This document shows positions 6,690 through 14,712 of a DNA stretch of 64,000 bases, one piece after another (positions within the stretch are counted from its first letter, which is position 1; each line of letters opens with the position of its first letter). The notes below the pieces were generated by a model, which did no database searches, was not told the origin of the DNA, and saw nothing but the letters and a program-made list of their open reading frames with translations. The stretch is taken from NCBI RefSeq assembly GCF_013280595.1, contig NZ_JAAATY010000002.1:410905-474904 (forward strand), read 5' to 3'. Position numbers and translations under genes: made by a program. This stretch comes from Kibdelosporangium persicum. GTDB lineage: Bacteria > Actinomycetota > Actinomycetes > Mycobacteriales > Pseudonocardiaceae.

Positions 6690-8707
6690 TGACCGAAACT
6701 CCCGAGAAGACGGAGAGTCCGTCAGCGACCGCAGCCGGTCCCGCCGCGAGCAAACAGGCCGACAGTTCGCGTGAGCAGATCAAAGGCGCCGCCGTGAACT
6801 TCACCATCGAGACGCTCAATGCGCATGGCTCGGTGTTCGGTGCGACCGAGCGGCCGCCTGCCCGGCTGCGTGCCGACACCGGACGGCTCGATGACCCGGA
6901 AATTGCGAAAGAACTTCGGGTGTTCGTGCCGCCAACGTCCTTCGACGACGCGTTGGCCTCGCTGAGCAGTGACCACGCAGTCGTTCTGCAAGGGGATGCT
7001 GGGACAGGAAAGCGGTTGTCGGCCATCGCGTTGCTGCGGGAGGTGACGGACGGGCCGTTGGCCCAGCTCTCGCCGATCATCACCTTGAAGCAGTTGGCCG
7101 AGCGCGAGTACGCCAAGAACAACGGATACATAGTCGTCGACCGCAAAACGGAAGACCGCGCCGCGGACACTGACTTCACCTGGCGCACTGTTCGTGACCG
7201 GGTCCGTGACCACGGAGCTTTTCTGGTGGTCACCGCCACCTGCAAGGCGGACAAGGCTGCCGCCGAAGCCGTGGCGCACATCGACTGGCAACAGCCGGAG
7301 TTCAGGGATGTCCTGCGAGCACATCTGGACACCATGGCGGACCCGGAAACGGTGATCGCCGAACTGGTGGAGATGTGGCCAGGCTGCCGCAAGCTCGCGG
7401 ACGTCGCCGCCGTGGCCAAGGGCATTGCCGACGGCAAGGATCTGACGGCCGCGTTGGATTTGCTGGATACGACGTCATCGCAGGAGGTGCACCAGTGGTT
7501 CAACGAACCACGGTCGCGCCAGGAAGTGCTCAGCGTGACGGCACTGGCCTTTTTGGCGGGAGTCAGTCAGCGCACGTTCGAGTCCCTCCTGGCCGCCCTG
7601 GCGTCGAAGGCCGACGAGTTCATCCCGGTCGACAGCGGACCCGAGGATCGGCCCACGCCCACCGATCTGATGCCACAGAACCGGCGTCAGCTCTACCCCG
7701 AGGACGGACTGGTCAAGGTGGTGCGTGCCGACGCCCAAGGCGTCGCACGCCACCAAGTCCACTTCGCGGAGGGCAGGTATCGGCAGCATGTGCTGGCCGA
7801 ACTGTGGCAACGCATGGACGCGCCCTTCTGGGACGCCGTCAGGGCTTGGCTTCCTGACGTCATCGAGGAACACGGCCTCGAAGTCGCGTCCGGGCTCACC
7901 GAACTGGCCAGGACGGCTTTCGACGAGGTCGACGATCTGATCTGGCCGTGGTCCGACGGTGAACTGGGCTGGCCCGGCCAGATCACCGCGATCTACGTGC
8001 TGTGGCTGATGTCCTTCGACGACACGCTGGCACCGGAGGCCTTGCAACGCGCGACGATGTGGGCCAACAGCACTCCGGCGCGGCGGTGGACGGCTGCTGT
8101 CTCGTTCAGCCAGGTCCTTGGTGTCCGGTATCCCCATGAGGCGGCCAAGAGACTGTGGCAGCTGATCAGGCAGAGCGACGCCGTCGCAGGGGACGCTTAC
8201 TACGCGCTAGCCGCACTGTTCTGCACGCTCACCGAGGAGACCGACGACGCGGGCATCGTGTTGGTTCTGCTTGACGGACAACTCAACAAAACGAGGCCGA
8301 AACCGTGGCTGAGGAAGGTCACGATGACGGCGACCGTGATGGTCCTTCTGGCCACTGAGCGCACAGGGCGTTCGGCAGTCATCCGCTACCTCCATGACCG
8401 CCCGGAGAAAGCAGGTGTACTCGGCAGGCTTTGGGCAGCTGTCATCCGTAACCGTCCGACCAGGAAGAACGCGCTCATCGCCCTGCGGGACGGGCTGAAG
8501 GACCTCAGGGATATCAGCGATGACCCGGGCAGTCTCGCCCGCACCTTGGGCGAGGCGCTGGCGAGCAGCCTCCCGGCCGACGAACACGAGCCCTTACGCC
8601 GGGATCTGGCCTCGCTGGAGGCCCGCAACCGCAAGGACACGTCTCCCTTGATCGAGCAGCTACTCGACGCGATAACGCAGATAACGCAGGAGAAGGAAAC
8701 GGGATGA
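6689..8707 (+). CDS. P-loop NTPase of unknown family
   Basis: A 672-residue protein. Residues 1-35 are a low-complexity Thr/Ser/Ala tail. Residues 36-95 lead into a Walker A loop, GDAGTGKR (102-109), preceded by the strand HAVVLQ. GYIVVDRKTED (146-156) is a possible Walker B and GAFLVVTAT (176-184) a sensor-1-like strand, so an AAA/STAND-like fold is likely. The C-terminal 400 residues are helical and Leu/Ala/Trp rich, as in repeat scaffolds, but show no recognised nuclease, protease or TIR motif. ATG at 6689 was chosen because it overlaps the preceding stop (TGATG); the frame remains open upstream. It overlaps the SPFH gene by ATGA. I do not recognise the family; regulated assembly or signalling is inferred from layout. 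Confidence 0.75.
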   Translation: MTETPEKTESPSATAAGPAASKQADSSREQIKGAAVNFTIETLNAHGSVFGATERPPARLRADTGRLDDPEIAKELRVFVPPTSFDDALASLSSDHAVVLQGDAGTGKRLSAIALLREVTDGPLAQLSPIITLKQLAEREYAKNNGYIVVDRKTEDRAADTDFTWRTVRDRVRDHGAFLVVTATCKADKAAAEAVAHIDWQQPEFRDVLRAHLDTMADPETVIAELVEMWPGCRKLADVAAVAKGIADGKDLTAALDLLDTTSSQEVHQWFNEPRSRQEVLSVTALAFLAGVSQRTFESLLAALASKADEFIPVDSGPEDRPTPTDLMPQNRRQLYPEDGLVKVVRADAQGVARHQVHFAEGRYRQHVLAELWQRMDAPFWDAVRAWLPDVIEEHGLEVASGLTELARTAFDEVDDLIWPWSDGELGWPGQITAIYVLWLMSFDDTLAPEALQRATMWANSTPARRWTAAVSFSQVLGVRYPHEAAKRLWQLIRQSDAVAGDAYYALAALFCTLTEETDDAGIVLVLLDGQLNKTRPKPWLRKVTMTATVMVLLATERTGRSAVIRYLHDRPEKAGVLGRLWAAVIRNRPTRKNALIALRDGLKDLRDISDDPGSLARTLGEALASSLPADEHEPLRRDLASLEARNRKDTSPLIEQLLDAITQITQEKETG

Positions 8708-9978
8708 GCTACCCGATCGTGCAACAGCGACCGCTTGACCCGTCCCAGAAGCGTGGATGGCTTGGCTTGCGCGGACGGGCACGCGAGTCTGGTGAACTGC
8801 CCAAGCCCGCCGCGCACCAGGTCCTGGTCTACCGGGTCAACGGCCACTACGTGGTGGACAACGCCGAACGGGCGCTGAACTCCGAGGACGTGGTCGAAGC
8901 CTCGCACGTGAGCGTGGTCGACATGACCCGCAACGCCGAGGTCATGGTGCAACTGGGCATTCCGTCGAAGGACGCCGACCAGTTCACCATGCAGGTCACG
9001 TTCGTCTGCACCGTCTCCAACCCGGCAGTGGTGGTGCGTGAGGGGATGACCGACGCGCAGGCCATGCTTCGTGCGTACCTCAAGAGCCACAACCGGATCT
9101 TCGAGCTGGGGCTGGCGCACAAGCTCGACGACGTCAACGAGGTCCGGCGGAACGTCAATGCTCAGGTCAAGGCGTTCGCGACGGTCAAACCGCCGGTGAT
9201 GCCCGGGATCGACATCGAAGTCCGCAGTGTCGAGGTACTGACTCCGGCCGGACTGGCCGAATTCGAACGCAAACGCACGCAGCAGCAACGCCAGCATCGG
9301 CTCGTGGCCGAGCAACAGGGGTTCGACCAGGCACGGGAGTTGGACCAGGACGAACACACCCAGCTGCGGTCCACCAAACAACAGCGCCACGACCTCAGTC
9401 GTGAGGCGGAACGCAAGGACTTCGACAGGTACCAGCGGCGCGAGGACCGCCTGGAGTTGAACGAGCTGTCCGAGGCTATTCGCAACGACCCGCAGCGGGT
9501 GTTGCTGCTGGCCTGGGAACAGGGCCTGCTCGGCCCAGTCGAGATGGCGGAACGGATGTCGGCCGAAGCACGTCGGGTCGAGGACAACGCGCGCGAGGAC
9601 CGGGCGGCCGAACTCGAGCACAAACGGGCGATGGAACGTGCCCAGTTGGAGCAGTCCACGGAAGATCGTCGATGGCGACGGGACATCGAGCAGCAACAGC
9701 TGCTCTGGCGGCGCGAAGACGAGAGCTTCCGGCGTGAGGACGTCCGTCAGCAGCGGCAGATCAAACTCGAGGTGATCAGGGAACTCGGCAAGCATGGGTA
9801 CCTCGACATGACAAATCTCGACCCCAACCGCCTGGTGGACGAACTCACCACCAAGGACGACGCGCCGCAGGTGGGCCCCGCGGACGAAACGCCCGCTTTG
9901 CCCAGTGCCGCGGACGTGGACCTGGAGGACGACGAGGACGACGAGGACACGGGCGTGAGGGAAGAGGATGCCGGTTAA
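8704..9978 (+). CDS. SPFH/band-7-like coiled-coil protein
   Basis: A 424-residue protein with no N-terminal membrane helix. Residues about 35-185 look like an SPFH/band-7 domain: a beta-rich start, then AMLRAYLKSHNRIFELG and VNAQVKAF, ending with PGIDIEVRSVEVLTPAGL. From residue 187 to 360 it is a long, highly charged Gln/Arg/Glu coiled coil (many QQR, RRED repeats). The last 40 residues carry an acidic patch (DLEDDEDDEDTG). Such proteins form membrane-associated rings or scaffolds. It overlaps the ATPase gene by four bases and the DUF4407 gene by eleven, which argues for fixed stoichiometry. The SPFH assignment rests on pattern recognition and should be checked by profile search. Confidence 0.7.
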   Translation: MSYPIVQQRPLDPSQKRGWLGLRGRARESGELPKPAAHQVLVYRVNGHYVVDNAERALNSEDVVEASHVSVVDMTRNAEVMVQLGIPSKDADQFTMQVTFVCTVSNPAVVVREGMTDAQAMLRAYLKSHNRIFELGLAHKLDDVNEVRRNVNAQVKAFATVKPPVMPGIDIEVRSVEVLTPAGLAEFERKRTQQQRQHRLVAEQQGFDQARELDQDEHTQLRSTKQQRHDLSREAERKDFDRYQRREDRLELNELSEAIRNDPQRVLLLAWEQGLLGPVEMAERMSAEARRVEDNAREDRAAELEHKRAMERAQLEQSTEDRRWRRDIEQQQLLWRREDESFRREDVRQQRQIKLEVIRELGKHGYLDMTNLDPNRLVDELTTKDDAPQVGPADETPALPSAADVDLEDDEDDEDTGVREEDAG

Positions 9979-11302
9979 GCACCACATTGTCAGCCGTGCC
10001 CTGCCTGCTGACGTTCCACTCGGAACGTACCGTCCGGCTGTCTCGGTCACCGGCCCCAGCACATGGCTGCGGCGGGTCGCTGGGATCCGCGAGGAGATCC
10101 TCGATTGGGTGCCCGAAGAGCGGCCCAAGTACACCAGGCTGGGCGCGATCGTGCTCAACACCGGTCTGCTCGCCGGGATCTCACTGCTGGTCGCCCTTGC
10201 GCGGCTGGTGGACGCGCCTTGGGTGGTGATCCTTCCCGCGGCCATGCTGTGGGCGTTGTTGATCATCACGTTGGACAGCTGGCTGGTGGCCAGCACGCAC
10301 GGGATATCCAGTGTGAGCAGAGTGGTGAAGTTCCTGCCTCGCCTGGTGATCTCCGTGCTGATCGGCGCGGTGATCGCGGAACCGCTGTTGCTGTGGGTGT
10401 TCCAGCCGGCCATCCACAAGGAGGTTCAGGACTTCCGTCAGCAGGAACTGATCAGCTACGAGAGCGCGTTGCGCAACTGCAATCCGCCGAGTGGTGAACT
10501 CGTCGCGAACCCCGCCTGTGCGGAGATGCTCGTGAACATCCCCAACTCCCCGCAAGCCGCCCGGGACGAGCTGGCCACGGTCGTCAAGAATCGCGACGAG
10601 CACAAGGCGATGGTCGAAGGCCTCACCGCGCAGTGGGAGCAGAAGGAAAAACTGGCTCGGGACGAATGCGCGGGTACCAGCGGCCAAGGGCTGTCCGGGG
10701 TTGTCGGCAACGGCCCGGAATGCCGGCGTAACCGGGAGATCGCCGACAAGTTCAAGGTGGACAGCCAGCTGACCAAGCACCAGGAGAAACTGCTGGCGTT
10801 GAACAGCCTGGTCGACGACATGACCAGGAAGAGGGCGGACGCCGAACAGACAGCCGCCCAGCAGATCAGTACTGCAATCAGGACGAAGGTCGACGAGAAG
10901 CGCAGTCATCAGAACAAGATCGGAATCCTCGACGAAGCAGCCGCGCTGGGGCGTCTGTCGGACCAGAGCGCATTCGTGTTCGTGGCCCAATGGCTGGTGC
11001 GGTTGTTGCTCGTCGCGATCGACTGCATGCCTGTGTTGGCCAAGCTGATGAGCGGTTCGACCAAGTACGACGTTCTCGTCTCCAGGCAGATGGACACGGC
11101 CAACCGGCTGCATGACAAGCACGTGACCATGCGTGAACGTCAGGACGCCGGTGACATGGACGTGCAGTTGCACCGGTTCGACCACAACCAGCGAACTCGG
11201 ATCAAGAACATTGACGAAGAGGACCGGGCGGCTCGGGCCAAACAAGCAGCCGACCTGGACGCTGAGATCGACGCACTGGCCGCGAAACTCCGCGAGCAGT
11301 AG
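9968..11302 (+). CDS. DUF4407-type membrane protein
   Basis: A 444-residue integral membrane protein. Hydrophobic helices lie at about 58-80, 84-108, 122-146 and 335-360. Between helices 3 and 4 is a 185-residue helical loop that the topology places outside the membrane; it holds four cysteines (171, 184, 234, 252) that could form two disulfides. A charged coiled coil (375-444) returns to the cytosol. The order of three helices, long coiled loop, fourth helix and coil is that of DUF4407 proteins, whose function is unknown. The start overlaps the SPFH gene by 11 bases. It is the last gene before a strong terminator, so it is probably the membrane anchor of the same assembly. Confidence 0.8.
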   Translation: MPVKHHIVSRALPADVPLGTYRPAVSVTGPSTWLRRVAGIREEILDWVPEERPKYTRLGAIVLNTGLLAGISLLVALARLVDAPWVVILPAAMLWALLIITLDSWLVASTHGISSVSRVVKFLPRLVISVLIGAVIAEPLLLWVFQPAIHKEVQDFRQQELISYESALRNCNPPSGELVANPACAEMLVNIPNSPQAARDELATVVKNRDEHKAMVEGLTAQWEQKEKLARDECAGTSGQGLSGVVGNGPECRRNREIADKFKVDSQLTKHQEKLLALNSLVDDMTRKRADAEQTAAQQISTAIRTKVDEKRSHQNKIGILDEAAALGRLSDQSAFVFVAQWLVRLLLVAIDCMPVLAKLMSGSTKYDVLVSRQMDTANRLHDKHVTMRERQDAGDMDVQLHRFDHNQRTRIKNIDEEDRAARAKQAADLDAEIDALAAKLREQ

Positions 11303-11327
11303 TTGACGCCCGTCCTGAGGACCTGGT

Positions 11328-11353
11328 GAAGGCGGCCGTCATCGGCCGCCTTC
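11328..11353 (+). terminator. Strong hairpin terminator after the DUF4407 gene
   Basis: GAAGGCGGCCG and CGGCCGCCTTC form a perfect 11-bp stem with a 4-base loop, 25 bases after the DUF4407 stop. It marks the end of the five-gene block and separates it from the riboswitch-controlled folD. Confidence 0.85.
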
Positions 11354-11401
11354 GTGGTCCGCGCGACTGCGGACATGGCGGTCCACCGATTACCATGAGG
11401 C

Positions 11402-11476
11402 CTGGGCCGTGACTGGCGTTCAGGTGGAGTACCACCGGGGAGCGGCTCCGCAGAGTCCTGCCGCGCGCCTGGGCGA
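11402..11476 (+). promoter_or_regulatory. ZTP riboswitch (pfl motif) of folD
   Basis: The leader contains the conserved pfl-motif parts in order: GGGCCGTGACTGGCG, a hairpin GGTGGAGTACCACC, the CCGGGGAGCG block, and CCGCGCGCCTGGGC, which makes the pseudoknot side. This RNA class binds the purine-pathway alarmone ZMP/ZTP and turns on one-carbon genes when 10-formyl-THF is short; folD is a common target in actinobacteria. The distance to the folD ribosome site (AAGGAG, 11489-11494) allows control of translation. Boundaries are approximate. Confidence 0.88.
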
Positions 11477-11500
11477 TTTCCTCACCGCAAGGAGTCGCGG

Positions 11501-12358
11501 ATGGCCCTGATGTCCGGCACCGATGTCGCACGGGAGATCACCGAGCAGACGACCAAGCGTGCCCACGAGTTCGAGCAGCGCACCGGCCGGAAGCCCTGTT
11601 TGGCCGCGGTCCTCGTGGGCGAGGACCCGGCGTCGGTCACCTACGTGAAGATGAAGCGCAACCGAAGCGCCAAGGCCGGGATCGAGTCCCGGTTCGTGCA
11701 TCTGCCCGCGGAGACCACGACCGAGCAGCTCGTCGCGGAGATCACCAAGTTGTCCCGGGACCCCGGGGTCGACGGCATCCTGTTGCAGCACCCGGTACCG
11801 CACCACATCGACGAGCGGGCGGCCTTCGAGGCGATCGCGCCGAGCAAGGACGTCGACGGCGTGACCATGCACTCCTTCGCGGCCATGGCGTTCAGCGAGC
11901 CCGGGTTCGCCTCGGCCACGCCCGGCGGCATCATGCGGCTGCTGGAGGCCTACGAGGTCGACCTGAAGGGTAAGCACGCCGTCGTGGTCGGCCGTAGCCC
12001 CATCCTGGGCAAGCCCGTGGCCATGCTGCTGCTGGCGAAGGACGCCACCGTGACGATCTGCCACTCCAGGACGGAGAACCTCGGCGAGATCGTGCGGACC
12101 GCGGACATCGTGGTGGCCGCGGTCGGCAAGCCCAGGTTCATCACCGACGTCAAGCCCGGCGCCGTGGTGATCGACGCCGGCTACAACGAGGGCAACGTCG
12201 GCGACGTCGACTTCGACAAGCTGGCCGGCAAGGCGGGCCTGATCACGCCGGTCCCCGGTGGGGTCGGCCCGATGACCATCGCCTTGCTGCTCGAACAGAC
12301 GGTGTCAGCGGCGACCAGGCGGGCAGATCTCGTCGATGAGCGCGAGATCCTCGGCTGA
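11501..12358 (+). CDS. folD: Methylenetetrahydrofolate dehydrogenase/cyclohydrolase
   Basis: A 285-residue bifunctional enzyme that interconverts 5,10-methylene-THF, methenyl-THF and 10-formyl-THF. Family motifs are clear: LAAVLVGEDPASVTYVKMK with the catalytic Tyr and Lys, GILLQHPVP, DVDGVT, and the Rossmann segment VVVGRSPILGKPVAMLL, ending TPVPGGVGPMTIALL. The ATG lies 6 bases after AAGGAG. It stands alone under a ZTP riboswitch. Its last 54 bases overlap the end of the convergent aldo/keto reductase gene. Confidence 0.97.
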   Translation: MALMSGTDVAREITEQTTKRAHEFEQRTGRKPCLAAVLVGEDPASVTYVKMKRNRSAKAGIESRFVHLPAETTTEQLVAEITKLSRDPGVDGILLQHPVPHHIDERAAFEAIAPSKDVDGVTMHSFAAMAFSEPGFASATPGGIMRLLEAYEVDLKGKHAVVVGRSPILGKPVAMLLLAKDATVTICHSRTENLGEIVRTADIVVAAVGKPRFITDVKPGAVVIDAGYNEGNVGDVDFDKLAGKAGLITPVPGGVGPMTIALLLEQTVSAATRRADLVDEREILG

Positions 12359-13267
12359 CGGGCGCCACTTGACCGCGGCGGCGTTCTCCACGACCTGCTC
12401 GGGCGTGGTCGCGCCCGCGATCACCGAAGCCACCGGGTTCTGCGCGGTCAGCCAGGAGATCGCCAGCGTGGTCAGCGAGATGCCCCGCTCGTCGGCGAAC
12501 GCCCGGAGCCGTTCGATCCGGTCCCACGGTGCCTCGGCCAGCAGCTTGCGCCTGCCCGCCAGGCGGGCGCCGGGCGGTGGTTCGCTGTCCCGCCGGTACT
12601 TGCCCGTCAGCAGGCCGTTGGCCAGCGGGAAGTACGGCAGCACACCGAGCCCGAACCGCCGGGCGGCCGGGTTGACGTCACGCTCGGCCTCCCGCTCCAG
12701 CAGCGAGTAGTGGTTCTGCGCGGCGATCGGCTGGGCCGCGTGCTGGGTCCGTGCCGTCCACGCCGCGTCGGCGATCTGCCAGCCCGCGAGGTTGCAGACG
12801 CCGGCGTAGCGGATCTTGCCTTCGGTGATCAGCTCGGACAGCACGCCGAGCGTCTCGCCGATCGGTGTCTTCGGGTCCGCGCGGTGCAGCTGGTACAGGT
12901 CGATCCAGTCGGTGCCCAGGCGGCGCAGCGACGACTCGACCGCGCGCCGGACGTACCGCCGTGAGCCGCGTGCGCCGAAGTCGGGGCCGTTGCCGCCCTG
13001 CATGTCCACGCCGAACTTGGTGGCGATGATCGCGTGGTCCCGTCTGCCGGCTAACGCCTGGCCAAGCAGTTCCTCACTGCGGCCGCGGGGTGCGCCGTAC
13101 ACGTCGGCGACGTCGAAGAAGGTGATCCCGGCGTCGAGGGCGGCGCCGACGACGGCCCTCGATCCGGCGAGTGACTCCGCGGGTGTTCCTGGCCTGCCGA
13201 GGTTGTTGCAGCCGAGTCCGACGGCACTGACCACGAGCCCGGACTCACCGAGATGTCGGTGCTCCAT
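12305..13267 (-). CDS. Aldo/keto reductase
   Basis: A 320-residue TIM-barrel NADPH-dependent reductase of the YajO/Tas-like type. The catalytic tetrad is visible: Asp52 and Tyr57 in FFDVADVYG, Lys84 in IATKFG, and the His of LYQLHRAD. The C-terminal cofactor-binding part reads PVASVIAGATTPEQVVENA. The substrate is not predictable. The 3' end overlaps folD by 54 bp tail to tail, so both C-termini are encoded on the same DNA. Confidence 0.93.
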   Translation of the reverse strand: MEHRHLGESGLVVSAVGLGCNNLGRPGTPAESLAGSRAVVGAALDAGITFFDVADVYGAPRGRSEELLGQALAGRRDHAIIATKFGVDMQGGNGPDFGARGSRRYVRRAVESSLRRLGTDWIDLYQLHRADPKTPIGETLGVLSELITEGKIRYAGVCNLAGWQIADAAWTARTQHAAQPIAAQNHYSLLEREAERDVNPAARRFGLGVLPYFPLANGLLTGKYRRDSEPPPGARLAGRRKLLAEAPWDRIERLRAFADERGISLTTLAISWLTAQNPVASVIAGATTPEQVVENAAAVKWRPSAEDLALIDEICPPGRR

Positions 13268-13407
13268 GCAGCGGGACCCTATGTCGGAGTGAGCCGGGAG
13301 TTCCAGCCGCGTGGCGTCGCACGGAGTATTCGAGCTCGCCAGCTGGAGTTTTCGCGGCGGTCAACTCCGGCTGCGACCGTCCCCAGTAACGAACGGGGGT
13401 GGTTCGA

Positions 13408-14679
13408 TTGCAGCGAAGGATCGCGGTGGTCGGCACCGGGTACGTCGGCCTCACCACCGGGGCCTGCCTGGCCGCGTTGGGACATCACGTCGTCTGCGCG
13501 GACATCGATCAGGGCAAGGTGGACCGGCTGCGCCACGGCCTCGTGGACATCCTCGAACCCGGACTGGACGAGCTGGTCAGGCGCGGGCTCGCGGCGGGCA
13601 ACCTGGAGTTCGTCCTGGGCGCGGCGAACGCCGTTTCGGCTGACACCGACGTGCTTTTCCTCTGCGTCCCGACGCCGATGGGTGCGGACGGCGCCGCTGA
13701 CCTGCGCGCGGTCGAGTCCGTGCTCGCCGAGGTCGGCGACTTGTTGCCGGCGGGCTGTGCCGTCGCGACGAAGTCGACGGTCCCGGTCGGCACCACGGAC
13801 CGGTTGCGGCACATGGTCAACGTGCCGATCGTGGCGAATCCCGAGTTCCTGCGGGAGGGCAGCGCGGTCGACGACTTCCTGAACCCCGACCGCATCGTCG
13901 TCGGTTCGGCGGATCGCGAAGCGGCGCAACGGGTCGGCGAACTGTACGCGGCGTTGCAGGCACCGACGCTCGTGCTCGACGCGGCCAGCGCGGAGATGGT
14001 CAAGTACGCGGCCAACTGCTTCCTCGCGGTGAAACTGTCCTATGTCAACGCGATCGCGCAGCTGTGCGACCGGGTCGGCGCGGACGTCCGTGAGGTGACC
14101 GAGGGGATGGGCCTCGATCCGCGCATCGGCCGGTCGTTCCTCCGGCCCGGGCCCGGCTGGGGCGGGTCGTGCCTGCCCAAGGACACCAACGCGTTGCTGC
14201 ACGTCGCCGAGTCCGCCGGGTTGGACTTCGCGTTGCTGCGGGCGGCGATCGAGCAGAACGACCGTCAGCGGCAGGACGTGGTCGACCGGATCAGGCAGGC
14301 GTGCGACGGCACGATCAGCGGTGCGCGGATCGGCCTGCTGGGCCTGGCGTTCAAGGCGGGCACGAACGACCTGCGGGACTCACCGGCGATCCGGATCGCG
14401 GACGCGCTGATCGCCGAAGGCGCGGAGGTCACCGCGCACGATCCGGCAATTTCGGGTGAACTGCCGGGAATGCGCCTTGTGGACGATCCCTATGAGGCGG
14501 TGAAGGGCGCGATCGCGGTGGTCGTGCTCACCGAGTGGCCGGAGTTCCGCACATTGGACTGGACCAGGGTGGCGGAGCTGATGGACGGCTTCACGGTCGT
14601 GGACACCCGTGATCTGCTCGACGGCGCCGACCTGGCCCGGGTGGGCCTGCGCTGGAAGGCCATCGGCCGGGCCGGTTGA
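13408..14679 (+). CDS. UDP-glucose 6-dehydrogenase
   Basis: A 423-residue NAD-dependent enzyme that oxidises UDP-glucose to UDP-glucuronate for surface polysaccharides. IAVVGTGYVGL is the N-terminal NAD fold, PEFLREGSAVDDFLNPDRIVVG is the family signature, and the nucleophile is Cys255 in GWGGSCLPKD. AFKAGTNDLRDSPA opens the C-terminal UDP-binding domain. TTG 13408 is preferred because GGGGGTGG lies 5 bases before it; GTG 13399 is the alternative and lies inside that site. Its product may serve the polysaccharide genes several kilobases downstream. Confidence 0.93.
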   Translation: MQRRIAVVGTGYVGLTTGACLAALGHHVVCADIDQGKVDRLRHGLVDILEPGLDELVRRGLAAGNLEFVLGAANAVSADTDVLFLCVPTPMGADGAADLRAVESVLAEVGDLLPAGCAVATKSTVPVGTTDRLRHMVNVPIVANPEFLREGSAVDDFLNPDRIVVGSADREAAQRVGELYAALQAPTLVLDAASAEMVKYAANCFLAVKLSYVNAIAQLCDRVGADVREVTEGMGLDPRIGRSFLRPGPGWGGSCLPKDTNALLHVAESAGLDFALLRAAIEQNDRQRQDVVDRIRQACDGTISGARIGLLGLAFKAGTNDLRDSPAIRIADALIAEGAEVTAHDPAISGELPGMRLVDDPYEAVKGAIAVVVLTEWPEFRTLDWTRVAELMDGFTVVDTRDLLDGADLARVGLRWKAIGRAG

Positions 14680-14712
14680 AACGATCGAACGCGGCGGCTT
14701 AGATAGTTAGCT

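Noticed and set aside
8386..10419. A 677-codon open frame on the minus strand across the ATPase, SPFH and DUF4407 genes
   Set aside because: High-GC shadow: it has no family motif and runs opposite to three overlapping genes that show clear domains and start sites.
5172..11302. Assignment of the block to a named defence system (CBASS, Avs, Thoeris or Pycsar)
   Set aside because: No CD-NTase, TIR, NACHT effector or Pycsar-type effector domain is visible; the cyclase-like protein differs in key residues and the gene set does not match a published layout that I can name with confidence.
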